29,705 nucleotides of DNA from Proteiniphilum sp. UBA5283 (GTDB lineage Bacteria > Bacteroidota > Bacteroidia > Bacteroidales > Dysgonomonadaceae), in contig DHSP01000077.1 of the NCBI GenBank assembly GCA_002408485.1, positions 1-29,705 on the forward strand, in the 5' to 3' direction. Of this stretch, positions 7,676 to 17,264 are shown piece by piece (position 1 is the first letter of the stretch; each line of letters starts with the position of its first letter). The notes beneath the pieces are model-generated. The model saw only the letters and a list, made by a program, of their open reading frames with translations, was not told the origin of the DNA and searched no databases. Made by a program: the position numbers and the translations under genes.

Positions 7676-9036
7676 ACATGATAAATTTCAAATTCCACTT
7701 TGTCTTCCAGATTTTCAATCGGCTCCTTCAATAGGGAGTCGGCCGATTCCTCGCATTGGCGGGTATGGTCATCTTCATTCCGACCGGCAGTCTCGTTTTC
7801 CTCTCTCTTCTTCCCAATACCAAAGCGGTCGGCACTCAAAATCAGTCCGAAGTAGGCACAAGTAATCAGCGTGGATGTCCCCCCCCTGCTGACCAGTGGC
7901 AATGGCTGGCCGGTGACTGGGATCAGGTTTACGGCCACCGCCATGTTGATAAATGCCTGGATGGAAAGCATCAGCGCCGATCCCAGCACCAGAAATTTGG
8001 GAAACATTTTTTCCGTTTTCCGGGCAATCATCCCGGAACGAATAAGCAGGATCACATAGAGCAACAGAACAAAAAGACCTCCCAGCATCCCCATCTCTTC
8101 GATGATGATGGCATAGATGAAGTCGGAATAGGCCTGCGGAAGGAAATCCCGTTCGGTACTATTTCCCGGGAACACACCCAGGATACCGCCGTTGGCGATA
8201 GCAATCTTGGCATGTGCCACCTGGTAATTTTCATCGGTGATAGTGAAATATTCTTCTTCAGAAAGTTCTTTGTGTGCACCAAAGTTGGTGATACGGTTTT
8301 GCCATGTACCCAGACGACTTAAGGGACCCGAGCTGGTCCAATTTTCGGGAATGATATTCAGTAACAAGACAAATAAAAGCACCAAAGCAATCCCTGCTCC
8401 TGCCACCTTCAGCAAACGTATGAGTTTCACGTTTCCAATGAACATCAACAGATAACACACTCCGAACAGCAGTACTGCGGTCGACAGGTTATCCATGGCA
8501 ATGATGCCACACACAACAACCATCAGGCCTATCATCCATTTGAACAACAGGCCGTCGTTCGTTCCATTCTGCTTGCTTAACAGAAAAGCCACTGTCCCCA
8601 TCAGCGATATTTTGGCTATTTCGGAAGGCTGAATGGTGAATCCCAGGAAGGATATCCATCGGTCGGCACCGTTAACGCTGGTCCCGATAAACGGGGTTAG
8701 CACAAGCAAGACGATGGCTCCCAGCAGTACAAAAATCAGAAGTGAAAAATAGCGATAGGGAATATTATGAATCAGCAGAATTACTCCCACACCTCCAATT
8801 AGGAACATGGCATGCCTGAGAATTGGCCCCCACATGTTTTGTTGCCGGTAAACAATGGTACTGGTTGCGCTGAATATCTCCACCAGTGAGATCACGCAGA
8901 GGATGATAAACACCGTCCAGATCACCTTATCTCCTTTAAAGACCTTTTTCACTAAATCTCCTAACGTGAACCCTGTTTCGGAAACGGTATCCACTGGAGA
9001 TGAAGGATCTGTTGAATGATTGGAATTGTTTAACAT
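7672..9036 (-). CDS. ftsW: SEDS glycosyltransferase FtsW
   Basis: FtsW is a polytopic SEDS-family peptidoglycan polymerase that acts with a class B PBP at the septum. The 454-residue product has a hydrophilic N-terminal tail of about 38 residues, then about ten hydrophobic helices, starting with VIWTVFIILCVISLVEIFSA. SEDS motifs include SFLGFTIQPSEIAK, the loop GVFPGNSTERDFLPQA with SDFIYAII, and the last-helix motif SRGGTSTLIT. It is FtsW rather than RodA because of its place between murD and murG. The long N-terminal tail and the charged C-terminal tail (about 50 residues after GIGKKREE) are longer than in E. coli FtsW and could carry regulatory contacts. Confidence 0.96.
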   Translation of the reverse strand: MLNNSNHSTDPSSPVDTVSETGFTLGDLVKKVFKGDKVIWTVFIILCVISLVEIFSATSTIVYRQQNMWGPILRHAMFLIGGVGVILLIHNIPYRYFSLLIFVLLGAIVLLVLTPFIGTSVNGADRWISFLGFTIQPSEIAKISLMGTVAFLLSKQNGTNDGLLFKWMIGLMVVVCGIIAMDNLSTAVLLFGVCYLLMFIGNVKLIRLLKVAGAGIALVLLFVLLLNIIPENWTSSGPLSRLGTWQNRITNFGAHKELSEEEYFTITDENYQVAHAKIAIANGGILGVFPGNSTERDFLPQAYSDFIYAIIIEEMGMLGGLFVLLLYVILLIRSGMIARKTEKMFPKFLVLGSALMLSIQAFINMAVAVNLIPVTGQPLPLVSRGGTSTLITCAYFGLILSADRFGIGKKREENETAGRNEDDHTRQCEESADSLLKEPIENLEDKVEFEIYHV

Positions 9037-9046
9037 AGCTACCTTT

Positions 9047-10387
9047 TTAAAGAGTTCTCACACATTCCCTGAACTGGTCACCGCGATCTTCGTAGTTTCT
9101 GAACAGATCAAAGCTGGCGCAGCAGGGTGACAGCAAAACCGTGTCTCCCTTTTCGGCTAATTGATAAGCTATATCCACGGCCTCCTTCATGGAACATGCA
9201 TCACGAATCACGGGCACCTTCCCGTCGAAGAAAGCATGTAGTTTACTGTTGTCTTTTCCAAGAAAAATCAATGCCCTTGCTTTTGATTGCACCAACTCCT
9301 CAATCTCACTGTAATCGTTTCCCTTATCAGTTCCGCCAAGAATCAGCACTGTTTTGGTGCGCATGCTCTGCAGTGCGTACCAGCATGAGTTTACGTTGGT
9401 TGCTTTTGAATCGTTGACATACAGTACGCCGCGCACTGTAGCCACCTTTTCGAGCCGGTGCGGAACGCCTTTAAAATCGGACAACGATGTGCGCAACTGT
9501 TCGTCGCTGATGTCCATCAGCTTTGCTACAATCCCCGACGCCAATGAGTTATATACATTATGCAAACCCTCCAGGGCCAATAATTCCAATTCCATAGTGA
9601 ACTCCTGTTCTTTAGCGTGAATAACTATCTTTCCGTTTTCGGTATAAGCAGCCGCCTCTTTCTTTTGTTGTTTTCCAAAAGGGTAGAGGGTTGCCAACGG
9701 CTTTAGCTTGTCAATCTCCTTTGTAACAATGGGGTCATCGATCCAGTAAATAAAAGCATCTTCCACCCTTTGATTGCGGATGATGCGCATTTTGGCATCT
9801 ACATAGTGTTGCAGGTCATGATCATACCGGTCGAGATGATCGGGGGTAATATTCAGCAGTACCGCAATATCGGCCTTGAAGTCGCACACGCCCTCCAGCT
9901 GGAAGCTACTCAACTCCAATACATAATAATCAAAATGCTCCTCGGCCACCTGTCGAGCGAAGCTCTTCCCGATGTTTCCCGCAAGCCCCACGCTCAGTCC
10001 TGCCGATTTCAGAATATGATAGATAAGGCTGGCCGTGGTTGTCTTGCCATTACTTCCTGTGATGCAGATCAACCTCGCATCGGTGAATCGGCCGGCAAAT
10101 TCAATCTCAGAGATAACATGAATTCCGGTGGCCAGCACTTTCCGCATCAACGGGGATGTATCGGGTATACCCGGACTCTTTACAATCTCATCAGCCCGGA
10201 GTACGCGCTCTTCGGTATGACCGTTCTCCTCAAATTCTATGCTATAAGCATTCAACGTATCACGATGCGAGTTTTGAAGCGGACCGTTATCGGAAAGGAA
10301 CACGTCAAATCCTTTTTTTTTCGCGAGTATGGCAGAACCTACGCCGCTTTCCCCACCACCGAGCACAACAATTAATTTCCCATTCAT
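9047..10387 (-). CDS. murD: UDP-N-acetylmuramoyl-L-alanine--D-glutamate ligase
   Basis: MurD adds D-Glu to UDP-MurNAc-L-Ala. The 446-residue protein has an N-terminal Gly loop LGGGESGVGSA (9-19), KSPGIP near 70-75 as in MurD enzymes, the P-loop GSNGKTT (111-117), LNITPDHLDRY, and a C-terminal domain with NDSKATN and LILGGTDKGNDY. NDSKATN is diagnostic for MurD. Its length matches the family. The gene follows mraY by 26 nt and precedes ftsW by 10 nt. Confidence 0.97.
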   Translation of the reverse strand: MNGKLIVVLGGGESGVGSAILAKKKGFDVFLSDNGPLQNSHRDTLNAYSIEFEENGHTEERVLRADEIVKSPGIPDTSPLMRKVLATGIHVISEIEFAGRFTDARLICITGSNGKTTTASLIYHILKSAGLSVGLAGNIGKSFARQVAEEHFDYYVLELSSFQLEGVCDFKADIAVLLNITPDHLDRYDHDLQHYVDAKMRIIRNQRVEDAFIYWIDDPIVTKEIDKLKPLATLYPFGKQQKKEAAAYTENGKIVIHAKEQEFTMELELLALEGLHNVYNSLASGIVAKLMDISDEQLRTSLSDFKGVPHRLEKVATVRGVLYVNDSKATNVNSCWYALQSMRTKTVLILGGTDKGNDYSEIEELVQSKARALIFLGKDNSKLHAFFDGKVPVIRDACSMKEAVDIAYQLAEKGDTVLLSPCCASFDLFRNYEDRGDQFRECVRTL

Positions 10388-10413
10388 ACTTATCTCTTTT
10401 GGATATCAATATC

Positions 10414-11673
10414 CTATCTCATTTTGAGCGTTGCCAGCGTCAACACTGCCAGGATCATTCCTACAAGCCAGAAGCGACTCACGATCTTGGGTTCGGCAAG
10501 CGGTGCGAAAGGCTTCTGGATCAATGCATCGATAGTTCCGTCACCCGGCTTTTGATAGTGATGGTGGAGCGGAGTCATCTTAAAAATACGTCTTCCGGCA
10601 CCATATTTCTTCTTCGTATATTTAAACCAGGTCACCTGTGCAATTACCGACAAAGCCTCCACAAAAAAGACACCGCACAGGATAGGCAGCAACAACTCCT
10701 TGTGGATGAGCACAGCAAACACGCCTATGATTCCTCCAAGTGTAAGGCTTCCCGTGTCGCCCATAAATACCTGTGCGGGGTAAGCGTTGTACCAGAGAAA
10801 TCCCACACAGGCTCCTACAAACGCCGAAGCAAACACCATCAGTTCATCTCCGCCGGGGATGTACATAATATTCAGGTAGGAGGCAAAGTCAACACGCCCC
10901 GACACATAAGCCAGGATTCCCAGTGCCACACCGATGATGGCAGAGGAGCCAGATGTCAGACCATCCAGTCCATCCGTCAGGTTGGCACTGTTCGACACAG
11001 CCGTCACAATAAGGATCACAACCAGGATAAAAACAACCCACACAGCCTCATCAGCATAGTCACCCATCCAGTTAACCAGCCACTTGTAGTCGAAGTTGTT
11101 GTTTTTCATAAAAGGAATGGTGGTACTGGTAGTTTTTACATCCTCGCTTTGGAAAGTGACATCTTCGATGATGTTGTTCACCCGTATCTCCCTATTTTCG
11201 CGCACCACGATATCGGGACTCAGGTAGATAGTCAGTCCCACAATGAGCCCGAGTCCGATTTGGGCTACGATCTTTGATTTTCCTTTCAGGCCCTCTTTAT
11301 CTTTTTTGAATACCTTAATGTAATCATCCGCAAAACCGAGCAGGCCCAGCCAAACGGTACTGATCAGCATCAGGATAATATAAATATTTTCCAGCTTTCC
11401 AAAAAGCAGCGTCGACACCAATATAGAGAGAATAATGATGATCCCTCCCATGGTGGGTGTGCCTCGTTTGCTGTATTGCCCCTCAAGATCGAGATTGCGG
11501 ATTGTTTCTCCGATTTGCTTCTGTTGCAGTTTTCCAATGATTTTCTTACCCACAAAGATGCCGATCAGCAGCGAGAAAACAACTGCCATGGCTGAGCGAA
11601 ACATCACATATTGAAACATACCCGCTCCAGGTACATCGAGTTTGTCTAAATAATCAAAAAGATAATATAACAT
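10414..11673 (-). CDS. mraY: Phospho-N-acetylmuramoyl-pentapeptide transferase MraY
   Basis: MraY moves phospho-MurNAc-pentapeptide onto undecaprenyl phosphate to give lipid I in the inner membrane. The 419-residue protein has about ten transmembrane helices and the family signatures GTPTMGG (71-77), the DD pair at 116-117 in FADDYIKV, NLTDGLDGL (231-239) with catalytic Asp residues, and the HHHYQ motif near the C-terminus. It is about 60 residues longer than E. coli MraY. Much of the excess is a polar insertion at about 152-200 after a transmembrane helix, likely periplasmic and typical of Bacteroidota MraY. Confidence 0.97.
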   Translation of the reverse strand: MLYYLFDYLDKLDVPGAGMFQYVMFRSAMAVVFSLLIGIFVGKKIIGKLQQKQIGETIRNLDLEGQYSKRGTPTMGGIIIILSILVSTLLFGKLENIYIILMLISTVWLGLLGFADDYIKVFKKDKEGLKGKSKIVAQIGLGLIVGLTIYLSPDIVVRENREIRVNNIIEDVTFQSEDVKTTSTTIPFMKNNNFDYKWLVNWMGDYADEAVWVVFILVVILIVTAVSNSANLTDGLDGLTSGSSAIIGVALGILAYVSGRVDFASYLNIMYIPGGDELMVFASAFVGACVGFLWYNAYPAQVFMGDTGSLTLGGIIGVFAVLIHKELLLPILCGVFFVEALSVIAQVTWFKYTKKKYGAGRRIFKMTPLHHHYQKPGDGTIDALIQKPFAPLAEPKIVSRFWLVGMILAVLTLATLKMR

Positions 11674-11697
11674 ATATACTGTATTTTCTGTTTCACA

Positions 11698-13164
11698 TCA
11701 GGCGTTGTGTTGAGTGGCAAATATCTTTTCCACCTCTTCCCTGTCATCGAAGTGATGCCTCACTCCTTTTATTTCCTGATAATCTTCGTGCCCTTTTCCG
11801 GCGATAAGGACAACGTCTCCCGGTCGAGCCAGGGCACAGGCTGTCTTGATGGCTTCACGCCGGTCCACAATGGTAAGCGAGGCATCCCGCTGCTCTTGCG
11901 TTAAACCGTCAATCATATCCTGCAGGATGTCACCGGGCTCTTCAAATCGGGGATTATCGGAGGTAAGCACCACCCGGTCGCTCAGGTTCACTGCTTCGCG
12001 CGCCATAAGTGGACGCTTTGTTTTATCGCGGTTACCGCCACAGCCCACAACTGTGATGATATGTCCTTTATTATTGAGTACTTCGTGGATCGCGTTCAAC
12101 ACATTCGTAAGAGCATCGGGAGTATGGGCATAATCCACAATTGCCGTATAGGAGCGGGGTGATCGGATGGTCTGGAAACGACCAGCCACGGGAGTCATCA
12201 GGGAGAGATGACGAAGTACCTCCTCTCCATCGAGTCCGAGCAGGATGCCCGCACCATACACAGCCAACAGGTTATACACATTAAACACACCCACAAACTG
12301 AACCGTAAGCTCTTTCCCATTAATTTCAATATCGGTCCCGTCGAAATGTTTTTCGAAAATACGGGCTTTAAAATCGGCCATGCCCTTCACGGAGTATGTG
12401 AATTTTCGAGCTTTGCTGTTTTGCATCATCACTCCGCCATTCTTATCGTCGGCATTGGTGAGGGCAAAAGCATCCTTGGAAAGATTATCGAAAAACGATT
12501 TCTTCACGTTCCGGTACTCCAGCATATTCTTATGGTAGTCGAGATGATCCTGCGTAAGATTCGTAAAGATCCCACCCGCAAAACGGAGGCCATAAATCCG
12601 CTTCTGATGGATAGCGTGAGAACTTACCTCCATGAAAGCATGCGAACAACCGGCATCGACCATCTTCCGGAGATAACCGTTTAACGTGATTGGATCGAGT
12701 GTGGTATGGGTCGTTGCATACCGCTCATCGTTCACATAGTTTGCAACAGTGGACAGCAGTCCGGCAGAATATTCCAGCTGGCGGAACATCTTATAAAGAA
12801 GGCTGGCAACAGTCGTTTTCCCATTCGTCCCGGTTACTCCCACCAGTTTAAGTTGTTGCGAAGGATCTCCATACCACGTCGAGGCGATGATTGCCAGCGC
12901 CTCGGCACTATCCTCTACTTGCACGTAGGTAACTCTGGAGAAATACTCTTCGATCATTGGTTTATCGTACACCACCACAGCAGCCTCTTGTTCTATCGCT
13001 TTGCCAATATATGCATGGCCATCGGTAAATATTCCTTCTACCGCAACAAACAAGGAGCCCTGTGTCACAGTACGTGAGTCGGAAGTAATGGCGGTAACCT
13101 CCGCCTCTTCATTGCCACAAATGGCAACGACACGGCATTTTCTTATAATATCTCGAAGTTTCAT
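11698..13164 (-). CDS. murE: UDP-MurNAc-L-Ala-D-Glu--meso-diaminopimelate ligase
   Basis: MurE adds the third residue of the peptidoglycan stem peptide. The 488-residue protein has the P-loop GTNGKTT (112-118), a KKSFFDNL segment around 221-228 containing the Lys expected to be carbamylated, VDYAHTPDAL (343-352), and SDNPRFEEP (402-410). The DNPR motif at 403-406 is the signature of meso-diaminopimelate-adding enzymes, so the wall should be of the DAP type. The start follows the PBP gene stop by 3 nt. Confidence 0.96.
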   Translation of the reverse strand: MKLRDIIRKCRVVAICGNEEAEVTAITSDSRTVTQGSLFVAVEGIFTDGHAYIGKAIEQEAAVVVYDKPMIEEYFSRVTYVQVEDSAEALAIIASTWYGDPSQQLKLVGVTGTNGKTTVASLLYKMFRQLEYSAGLLSTVANYVNDERYATTHTTLDPITLNGYLRKMVDAGCSHAFMEVSSHAIHQKRIYGLRFAGGIFTNLTQDHLDYHKNMLEYRNVKKSFFDNLSKDAFALTNADDKNGGVMMQNSKARKFTYSVKGMADFKARIFEKHFDGTDIEINGKELTVQFVGVFNVYNLLAVYGAGILLGLDGEEVLRHLSLMTPVAGRFQTIRSPRSYTAIVDYAHTPDALTNVLNAIHEVLNNKGHIITVVGCGGNRDKTKRPLMAREAVNLSDRVVLTSDNPRFEEPGDILQDMIDGLTQEQRDASLTIVDRREAIKTACALARPGDVVLIAGKGHEDYQEIKGVRHHFDDREEVEKIFATQHNA

Positions 13165-13167
13165 AAG

Positions 13168-15369
13168 CTATTGTAATGTGATGGTGATTGTGGTCCCTTT
13201 AACCAATTTCTGCCCCGGAGGAAATGACTGAGATACGACTTTTCCGGCACCTGTGAGGTTTATCCTGAGGCCCATTTTTTCGAGCAGGTACACGGCATCA
13301 CGCGCACCCATTCCGCGCACATCCGGGATCATCGAGTTGTGCAATGCCATGGCCTTGGGCCGATACGCCAAGCTATCCCGTGTCATCTTCACCCAATTGG
13401 CAGTTTCATCCAGTTCACCCGCAGGCAAATTTAATGAAGCCAGTACAACCTTGTTCAGTCCCCAGTTACCATGCTTTATCGCAGGTTTTTTTTGCAATGT
13501 AGAGTCAATTTTGCAATCATTTACGGTGAGTTGTACTTTTCTCACAAAGGTCTTTTCGGCAATATTCTTGAACACCATACCAGCCATGCCACCGCCGGAT
13601 GGCACTCCTTTCGGTTTTCTCAGTCCCACAAAAATAGTGTACATCGGTTTATCGGCAGGAAAATATCCGCAGAATGAAACGTAATAACCCCCCTCATATC
13701 CGCCACCGGAAGCAATCTGTGCAGTTCCGGTCTTACCGGCTACGGTAAAGTAGTCCGAAGCCACAACTTTCGCAGTTCCCTCCTCAATTACCCCCACGAG
13801 CATATCGTGTATCTGCTGCAAAGTAGACTCCTTGCACATCTTCGGATTCACTACTTCTGCCTCCATTTCTTTGATCACCTTGCCGTTCTTAACGAACTGC
13901 TTGGCAATAAAAGGCTTGATCATATTTCCACCGTTGGCTATCCCATTGTAAAACATGAGCATATAGATTGGCGGGATTTTTGTTTCGTAGCCGAACGACA
14001 TCCAGGGAAGCGTGGTTTTGGACCAGTAATTTGCTTTATCATCCGGAAAACGGATAGAAGATGTTCCTTCTATTCCATTGAGGGGAACGTCCCACTTCAG
14101 CTGTTTTCTCAATCCGATCCGGTCGATGCCTTCCACATACCGGGCTGGATTACTTTCGTATCCTTTCAATACGATTTTACTCATCACGATGTTGGACGAG
14201 ACCGCCATCCCCTCTGCGACCGTGAGATAGCCTCTATCCTGACCTCGCCGCCAGTAATGGTCTCTTACCCATCTTTTGTTGTATTGAAAAAGGCCGCTAC
14301 CAACGTAAAAAGAATCAGCGGGCGTCACCACACCGTCATCGAGTGCTACCATCGCCGTCACCGTTTTAAAGGTGGAACCCGGCTCGTTCATATAAGAGAA
14401 TGCATTGGGATTCCCTTCGGCATAATCGCCGTTGCTCATTCTATCCAGGTTCACAATCCCCTTGATCTCGCCGCTTTGTACTTCCATGATGATGGCGGTA
14501 CCCGACTCTGCCTCTGTCTCCACCAGCTTATCCCGAAGGGAACGTTCTGCGATATCCTGGATATCCGTATCGATGGTGGTGACAATATCCAAACCCTCTT
14601 CGGCCGGTTTCTCCACCACATCCATCCACTTTCCCTGTATCTTTTGACGGAATTTCACACCCGGGACGCCGCTCAGCAAGGAATCATATTTTAACTCCAA
14701 CCCGCTGGCACCTCCCTTTTCCAGGTCCTTATAGACACTTCCCACAGTCCGGTTTGCGAGGTTTCCGAAAGGTTTTTTACGCGCATTCCGTTCTTCGGCG
14801 ATCAGTCCACTGCGGTTGGATCGCTGGTTCCAGAAAGGATAAGTACGTATCTCCTTGAGATCAACATACGAGATATCTCGCCTCAGAATCTTTACGTAAC
14901 GGGAACGAATGGGTACTTTTTTATCGGACCCTTTTGCTCTGTTTTCATGAATCTGTCGTTCTTCTTTTTCCCGCATATTCCAGCCGTTCATGATCACGTT
15001 CCTGTACTGGGCAGCCGAACGGTCGGGAAACTTTCTGGCAAGAGCCGCCGAAAGATCGCCTACATACTTCATCAGGGTATCTTTCTCCATACCGTCTGCC
15101 CAAAAGTCCATGTAAATACTGTATAGCGGCTCAGTGGTAGCCAGCAGCTTTCCGTCGTATGTATATATATTGCCCCGCTTGGGAAGGATTATGCGGTCCC
15201 TGATGACCGTTTCTTTTTTGCCCACTTCCCGCCATTTCTTTCCTTCGGAAGTAAACACGATTTTGGTAGCCGAAAAAACAATCATTACGGCAAATAGCAT
15301 CAATATGGTTACTATCAGCCCATATCTTCCCAAAACACCTTTTTTATCTTTTTTGTTTTGTTCCTGCAT
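13168..15369 (-). CDS. ftsI: Septal class B penicillin-binding protein (FtsI/PBP3-type) with C-terminal PASTA domain
   Basis: This is the septal D,D-transpeptidase that crosslinks new peptidoglycan in partnership with FtsW. The 733-residue protein has a short cytoplasmic tail, one transmembrane helix (about 16-36) and a PBP dimerisation domain (about 58-230). The transpeptidase domain carries the catalytic motifs STFK (332-335, nucleophile Ser332), SSN (391-393) and KTG (546-548). A single PASTA domain follows at about 677-733 (IPDVRGMGARDAVYLLE; FPPGQKL). Proteobacterial FtsI lacks PASTA and is shorter (about 590 aa), while PASTA-bearing septal PBPs are usual in Bacteroidota. Residues 130-160 are unusually basic. 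Confidence 0.96.
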   Translation of the reverse strand: MQEQNKKDKKGVLGRYGLIVTILMLFAVMIVFSATKIVFTSEGKKWREVGKKETVIRDRIILPKRGNIYTYDGKLLATTEPLYSIYMDFWADGMEKDTLMKYVGDLSAALARKFPDRSAAQYRNVIMNGWNMREKEERQIHENRAKGSDKKVPIRSRYVKILRRDISYVDLKEIRTYPFWNQRSNRSGLIAEERNARKKPFGNLANRTVGSVYKDLEKGGASGLELKYDSLLSGVPGVKFRQKIQGKWMDVVEKPAEEGLDIVTTIDTDIQDIAERSLRDKLVETEAESGTAIIMEVQSGEIKGIVNLDRMSNGDYAEGNPNAFSYMNEPGSTFKTVTAMVALDDGVVTPADSFYVGSGLFQYNKRWVRDHYWRRGQDRGYLTVAEGMAVSSNIVMSKIVLKGYESNPARYVEGIDRIGLRKQLKWDVPLNGIEGTSSIRFPDDKANYWSKTTLPWMSFGYETKIPPIYMLMFYNGIANGGNMIKPFIAKQFVKNGKVIKEMEAEVVNPKMCKESTLQQIHDMLVGVIEEGTAKVVASDYFTVAGKTGTAQIASGGGYEGGYYVSFCGYFPADKPMYTIFVGLRKPKGVPSGGGMAGMVFKNIAEKTFVRKVQLTVNDCKIDSTLQKKPAIKHGNWGLNKVVLASLNLPAGELDETANWVKMTRDSLAYRPKAMALHNSMIPDVRGMGARDAVYLLEKMGLRINLTGAGKVVSQSFPPGQKLVKGTTITITLQ

Positions 15370-15417
15370 TGTTTACTCAGGTTTTGCATTTGAGCCCGCT
15401 GTATGGGTAATTAAATG

Positions 15418-15762
15418 CTATTTCTTCTCTTTTTTATTAAGGTAGTATATCGGCTCACTGGTCACCTTTAACTCCAGTCCCGCCTCTGCAACCCTACGTT
15501 CTATCTCTCCCTGCCTGCCTGCTTCGGTAAGCTTGGAAGAGATGGTAAGCGACTCATATTTTGCATCTTTCAGCACCTGCTCAAGACGTTCAATCTCCGA
15601 CATCGTTTGTAACACCTTATATCGGTGCCCGATAAACAAAAACATTATCAGCACAATCGCGATAATGAACCGCATGTTCTTGAGGAAGTAGTTCTCGGTG
15701 AGAACACTTCCTCCAAAAACATGGACAAACGATTTGCGTATGTTACCGAACTTCAATTTCAT
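15418..15762 (-). CDS. FtsL-like small bitopic division protein
   Basis: This 114-residue protein has a basic N-terminus of about 30 residues, one transmembrane helix (about 30-46, MRFIIAIVLIMFLFIGHR) and a periplasmic stretch with heptad-like spacing (MSEIERLEQVLKDAKYESLTISSKL) suitable for a coiled coil. Size, topology and position between rsmH and the septal PBP gene match FtsL, which forms a complex with FtsQ and FtsB and activates FtsW-PBP. FtsL families share little sequence, so the name rests mainly on topology and synteny. It is 48 nt upstream of the PBP gene. Confidence 0.82.
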   Translation of the reverse strand: MKLKFGNIRKSFVHVFGGSVLTENYFLKNMRFIIAIVLIMFLFIGHRYKVLQTMSEIERLEQVLKDAKYESLTISSKLTEAGRQGEIERRVAEAGLELKVTSEPIYYLNKKEKK

Positions 15763-15822
15763 TTGTTGATAGTTATCAGCTCTCAGCAGTCAGTTGCCAG
15801 CTTGCGCCCCGACTACTGTAAA

Positions 15823-16743
15823 CTATTTCTTCTCCGCTATGCGCAGCCTTGCACTTCGCGATCTCGGGTTTTGCTGCTGCTCCTCCTCTGCGGGCACAAT
15901 CACTTTCCGGCTGACCTGTTCGAAAGGTGTTTCCACGTTCCCATAGAAATCCTTGATCAACACCCCCTCAAAGTTGCCTGTTCTGAAAAAGTTCTTTACC
16001 AGCCGGTCTTCCAGCGAATGATAGGAAATTACACTCAATCGCCCTCCCGGCTTCAACACGTGCAATGCCTGCGTAAGCATTTCCGTCAGCGCATCCATTT
16101 CACCGTTCACTTCAATACGAAGCGCCTGAAAAGCCTGTGCCAATATTTTCTTCTCCCGGTCTTTGAACGCAAATGGCTCCAGAATGGCAAGCAAGTCGTT
16201 TGTCAGCGCTATTTTCTTTGTTTGCCGGTATGCCACAACCGAAGAAGCAATCTTGTGTGCGTTTTTTAGCTCGCCATATTTTGAAAAAATATCCCGCAGT
16301 CTTTCCACAGTGTATTCATTGAGAATATCTGCTGCACTTTTTTGGGTGCCGCGGTTCATGCGCATGTCGAGATCTCCTTCAAAACGAAAGGAAAAACCGC
16401 GCTCCGCATCGTCGAAGTGATGCGACGAAACACCCAGGTCGGCCAGCACCCCATCCACCTCGTCCACCTCGAGGTAACGAAGAAAATTTTTCAGAAACCG
16501 GAAGTTGCTTCTTACAAAAGTGAAACGGGGGTCGTCGATAGCATTCAGCGCCGCATCCTCATCCTGATCAAAAGCAATCAGTCGCCCATCGTCATTTAAT
16601 CTGCGCAAAATTTCACGCGAATGCCCGCCCCCACCAAAAGTGACATCCACGTACACCCCGGAGGGACAGATACTCAACCCCTCGATGCTTTCATCAAGCA
16701 AAGCCGGAGTATGATACACCATCTGTCTGCCGTTATCTACCAT
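15823..16743 (-). CDS. rsmH: 16S rRNA (cytosine(1402)-N4)-methyltransferase RsmH/MraW
   Basis: RsmH methylates N4 of C1402 in 16S rRNA using S-adenosylmethionine. The 306-residue protein begins with YHTPALLDESIEGL and carries the SAM-binding motif FGGGGHS (36-42), FDQDEDA (near 54-60), DLGVSSHHFD and the C-terminal SYHSLEDRLVK. The length is normal. The ATG at 16743 is used here; an in-frame ATG seven codons later (16722) gives the more typical N-terminus MVYHTPALL and may be the true start. It lies 11 nt after mraZ. Confidence 0.97.
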   Translation of the reverse strand: MVDNGRQMVYHTPALLDESIEGLSICPSGVYVDVTFGGGGHSREILRRLNDDGRLIAFDQDEDAALNAIDDPRFTFVRSNFRFLKNFLRYLEVDEVDGVLADLGVSSHHFDDAERGFSFRFEGDLDMRMNRGTQKSAADILNEYTVERLRDIFSKYGELKNAHKIASSVVAYRQTKKIALTNDLLAILEPFAFKDREKKILAQAFQALRIEVNGEMDALTEMLTQALHVLKPGGRLSVISYHSLEDRLVKNFFRTGNFEGVLIKDFYGNVETPFEQVSRKVIVPAEEEQQQNPRSRSARLRIAEKK

Positions 16744-16754
16744 GATCCTGAAAA

Positions 16755-17207
16755 TTAAGGAAAGCGCGCCATCAACTGCTGCAGGGCAGAAGAAAACTCA
16801 TCCGGATCAATCAATGGCTGTTCCAGCTTCTCTTTAGCCCAAATCTCAATGGTTTCATCCACTCCGAGAAAGCGGACATCCGAACCGATAGAAACCATTT
16901 GCATATAACGTTTCGGTATAAGTATCCGTCCGCTCGTGTCCATTTCAATCCTTTCTGCATCCAACACAAACTGGCGGAAAATCTGCTGCTGCTCGCGGTC
17001 CCATCTGCTTAGCCGACCACGAAGCATTTCAATTTCTTTCTCCCAAACACTTCCGGGGTATAACACCAAACAATCCTGAAAAATATCTTTCCGAAGTACC
17101 AGAAATTCTTCTCCCTCACACTGTAAGCGTTTGCGAAAAATTGCCGGCACAAAAATCCTTCCCTTTGCATCGGCCCTGGCTTCCATATTTCCCAGAAACT
17201 GTAACAT
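16755..17207 (-). CDS. mraZ: Transcriptional regulator MraZ
   Basis: MraZ is a small DNA-binding protein at the head of most dcw clusters that acts as a ring-shaped oligomer and represses or tunes its own operon. The 150-residue product has two tandem SpoVT/AbrB-type swapped-hairpin motifs: DAKGRIFVPA (13-22) and DTSGRILIPK in the second half. The start at 17207 (MLQFLGNMEA) is chosen because it gives the standard MraZ N-terminus; the frame is open further upstream, but that stretch (MWKCGGKWF) crosses the candidate operator and promoter. It is the first gene of the minus-strand cluster. Confidence 0.94.
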   Translation of the reverse strand: MLQFLGNMEARADAKGRIFVPAIFRKRLQCEGEEFLVLRKDIFQDCLVLYPGSVWEKEIEMLRGRLSRWDREQQQIFRQFVLDAERIEMDTSGRILIPKRYMQMVSIGSDVRFLGVDETIEIWAKEKLEQPLIDPDEFSSALQQLMARFP

Positions 17208-17255
17208 TTCCCTATCAAAATTCAACCGGACAGAACCTTTAATACTGTAAAAGTA

Positions 17256-17263
17256 CAAAATAA
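17256..17263 (-). promoter_or_regulatory. Weak candidate -7 promoter element for the dcw cluster
   Basis: On the minus strand this reads TTATTTTG, one mismatch from TAnnTTTG. It is placed so that transcription would begin near 17249, about 42 nt before the mraZ ATG, and lies directly downstream of three GTGG repeats. No convincing -33 element was found, so this is tentative. Confidence 0.3.
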
Positions 17264-17264
17264 A

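Noticed and set aside
15763..15822. 60-nt gap between rsmH and the ftsL-like gene with CAG-rich sequence (CTCAGCAGTCAG)
   Set aside because: No open frame, promoter motif or stable hairpin; it looks like ordinary spacer.
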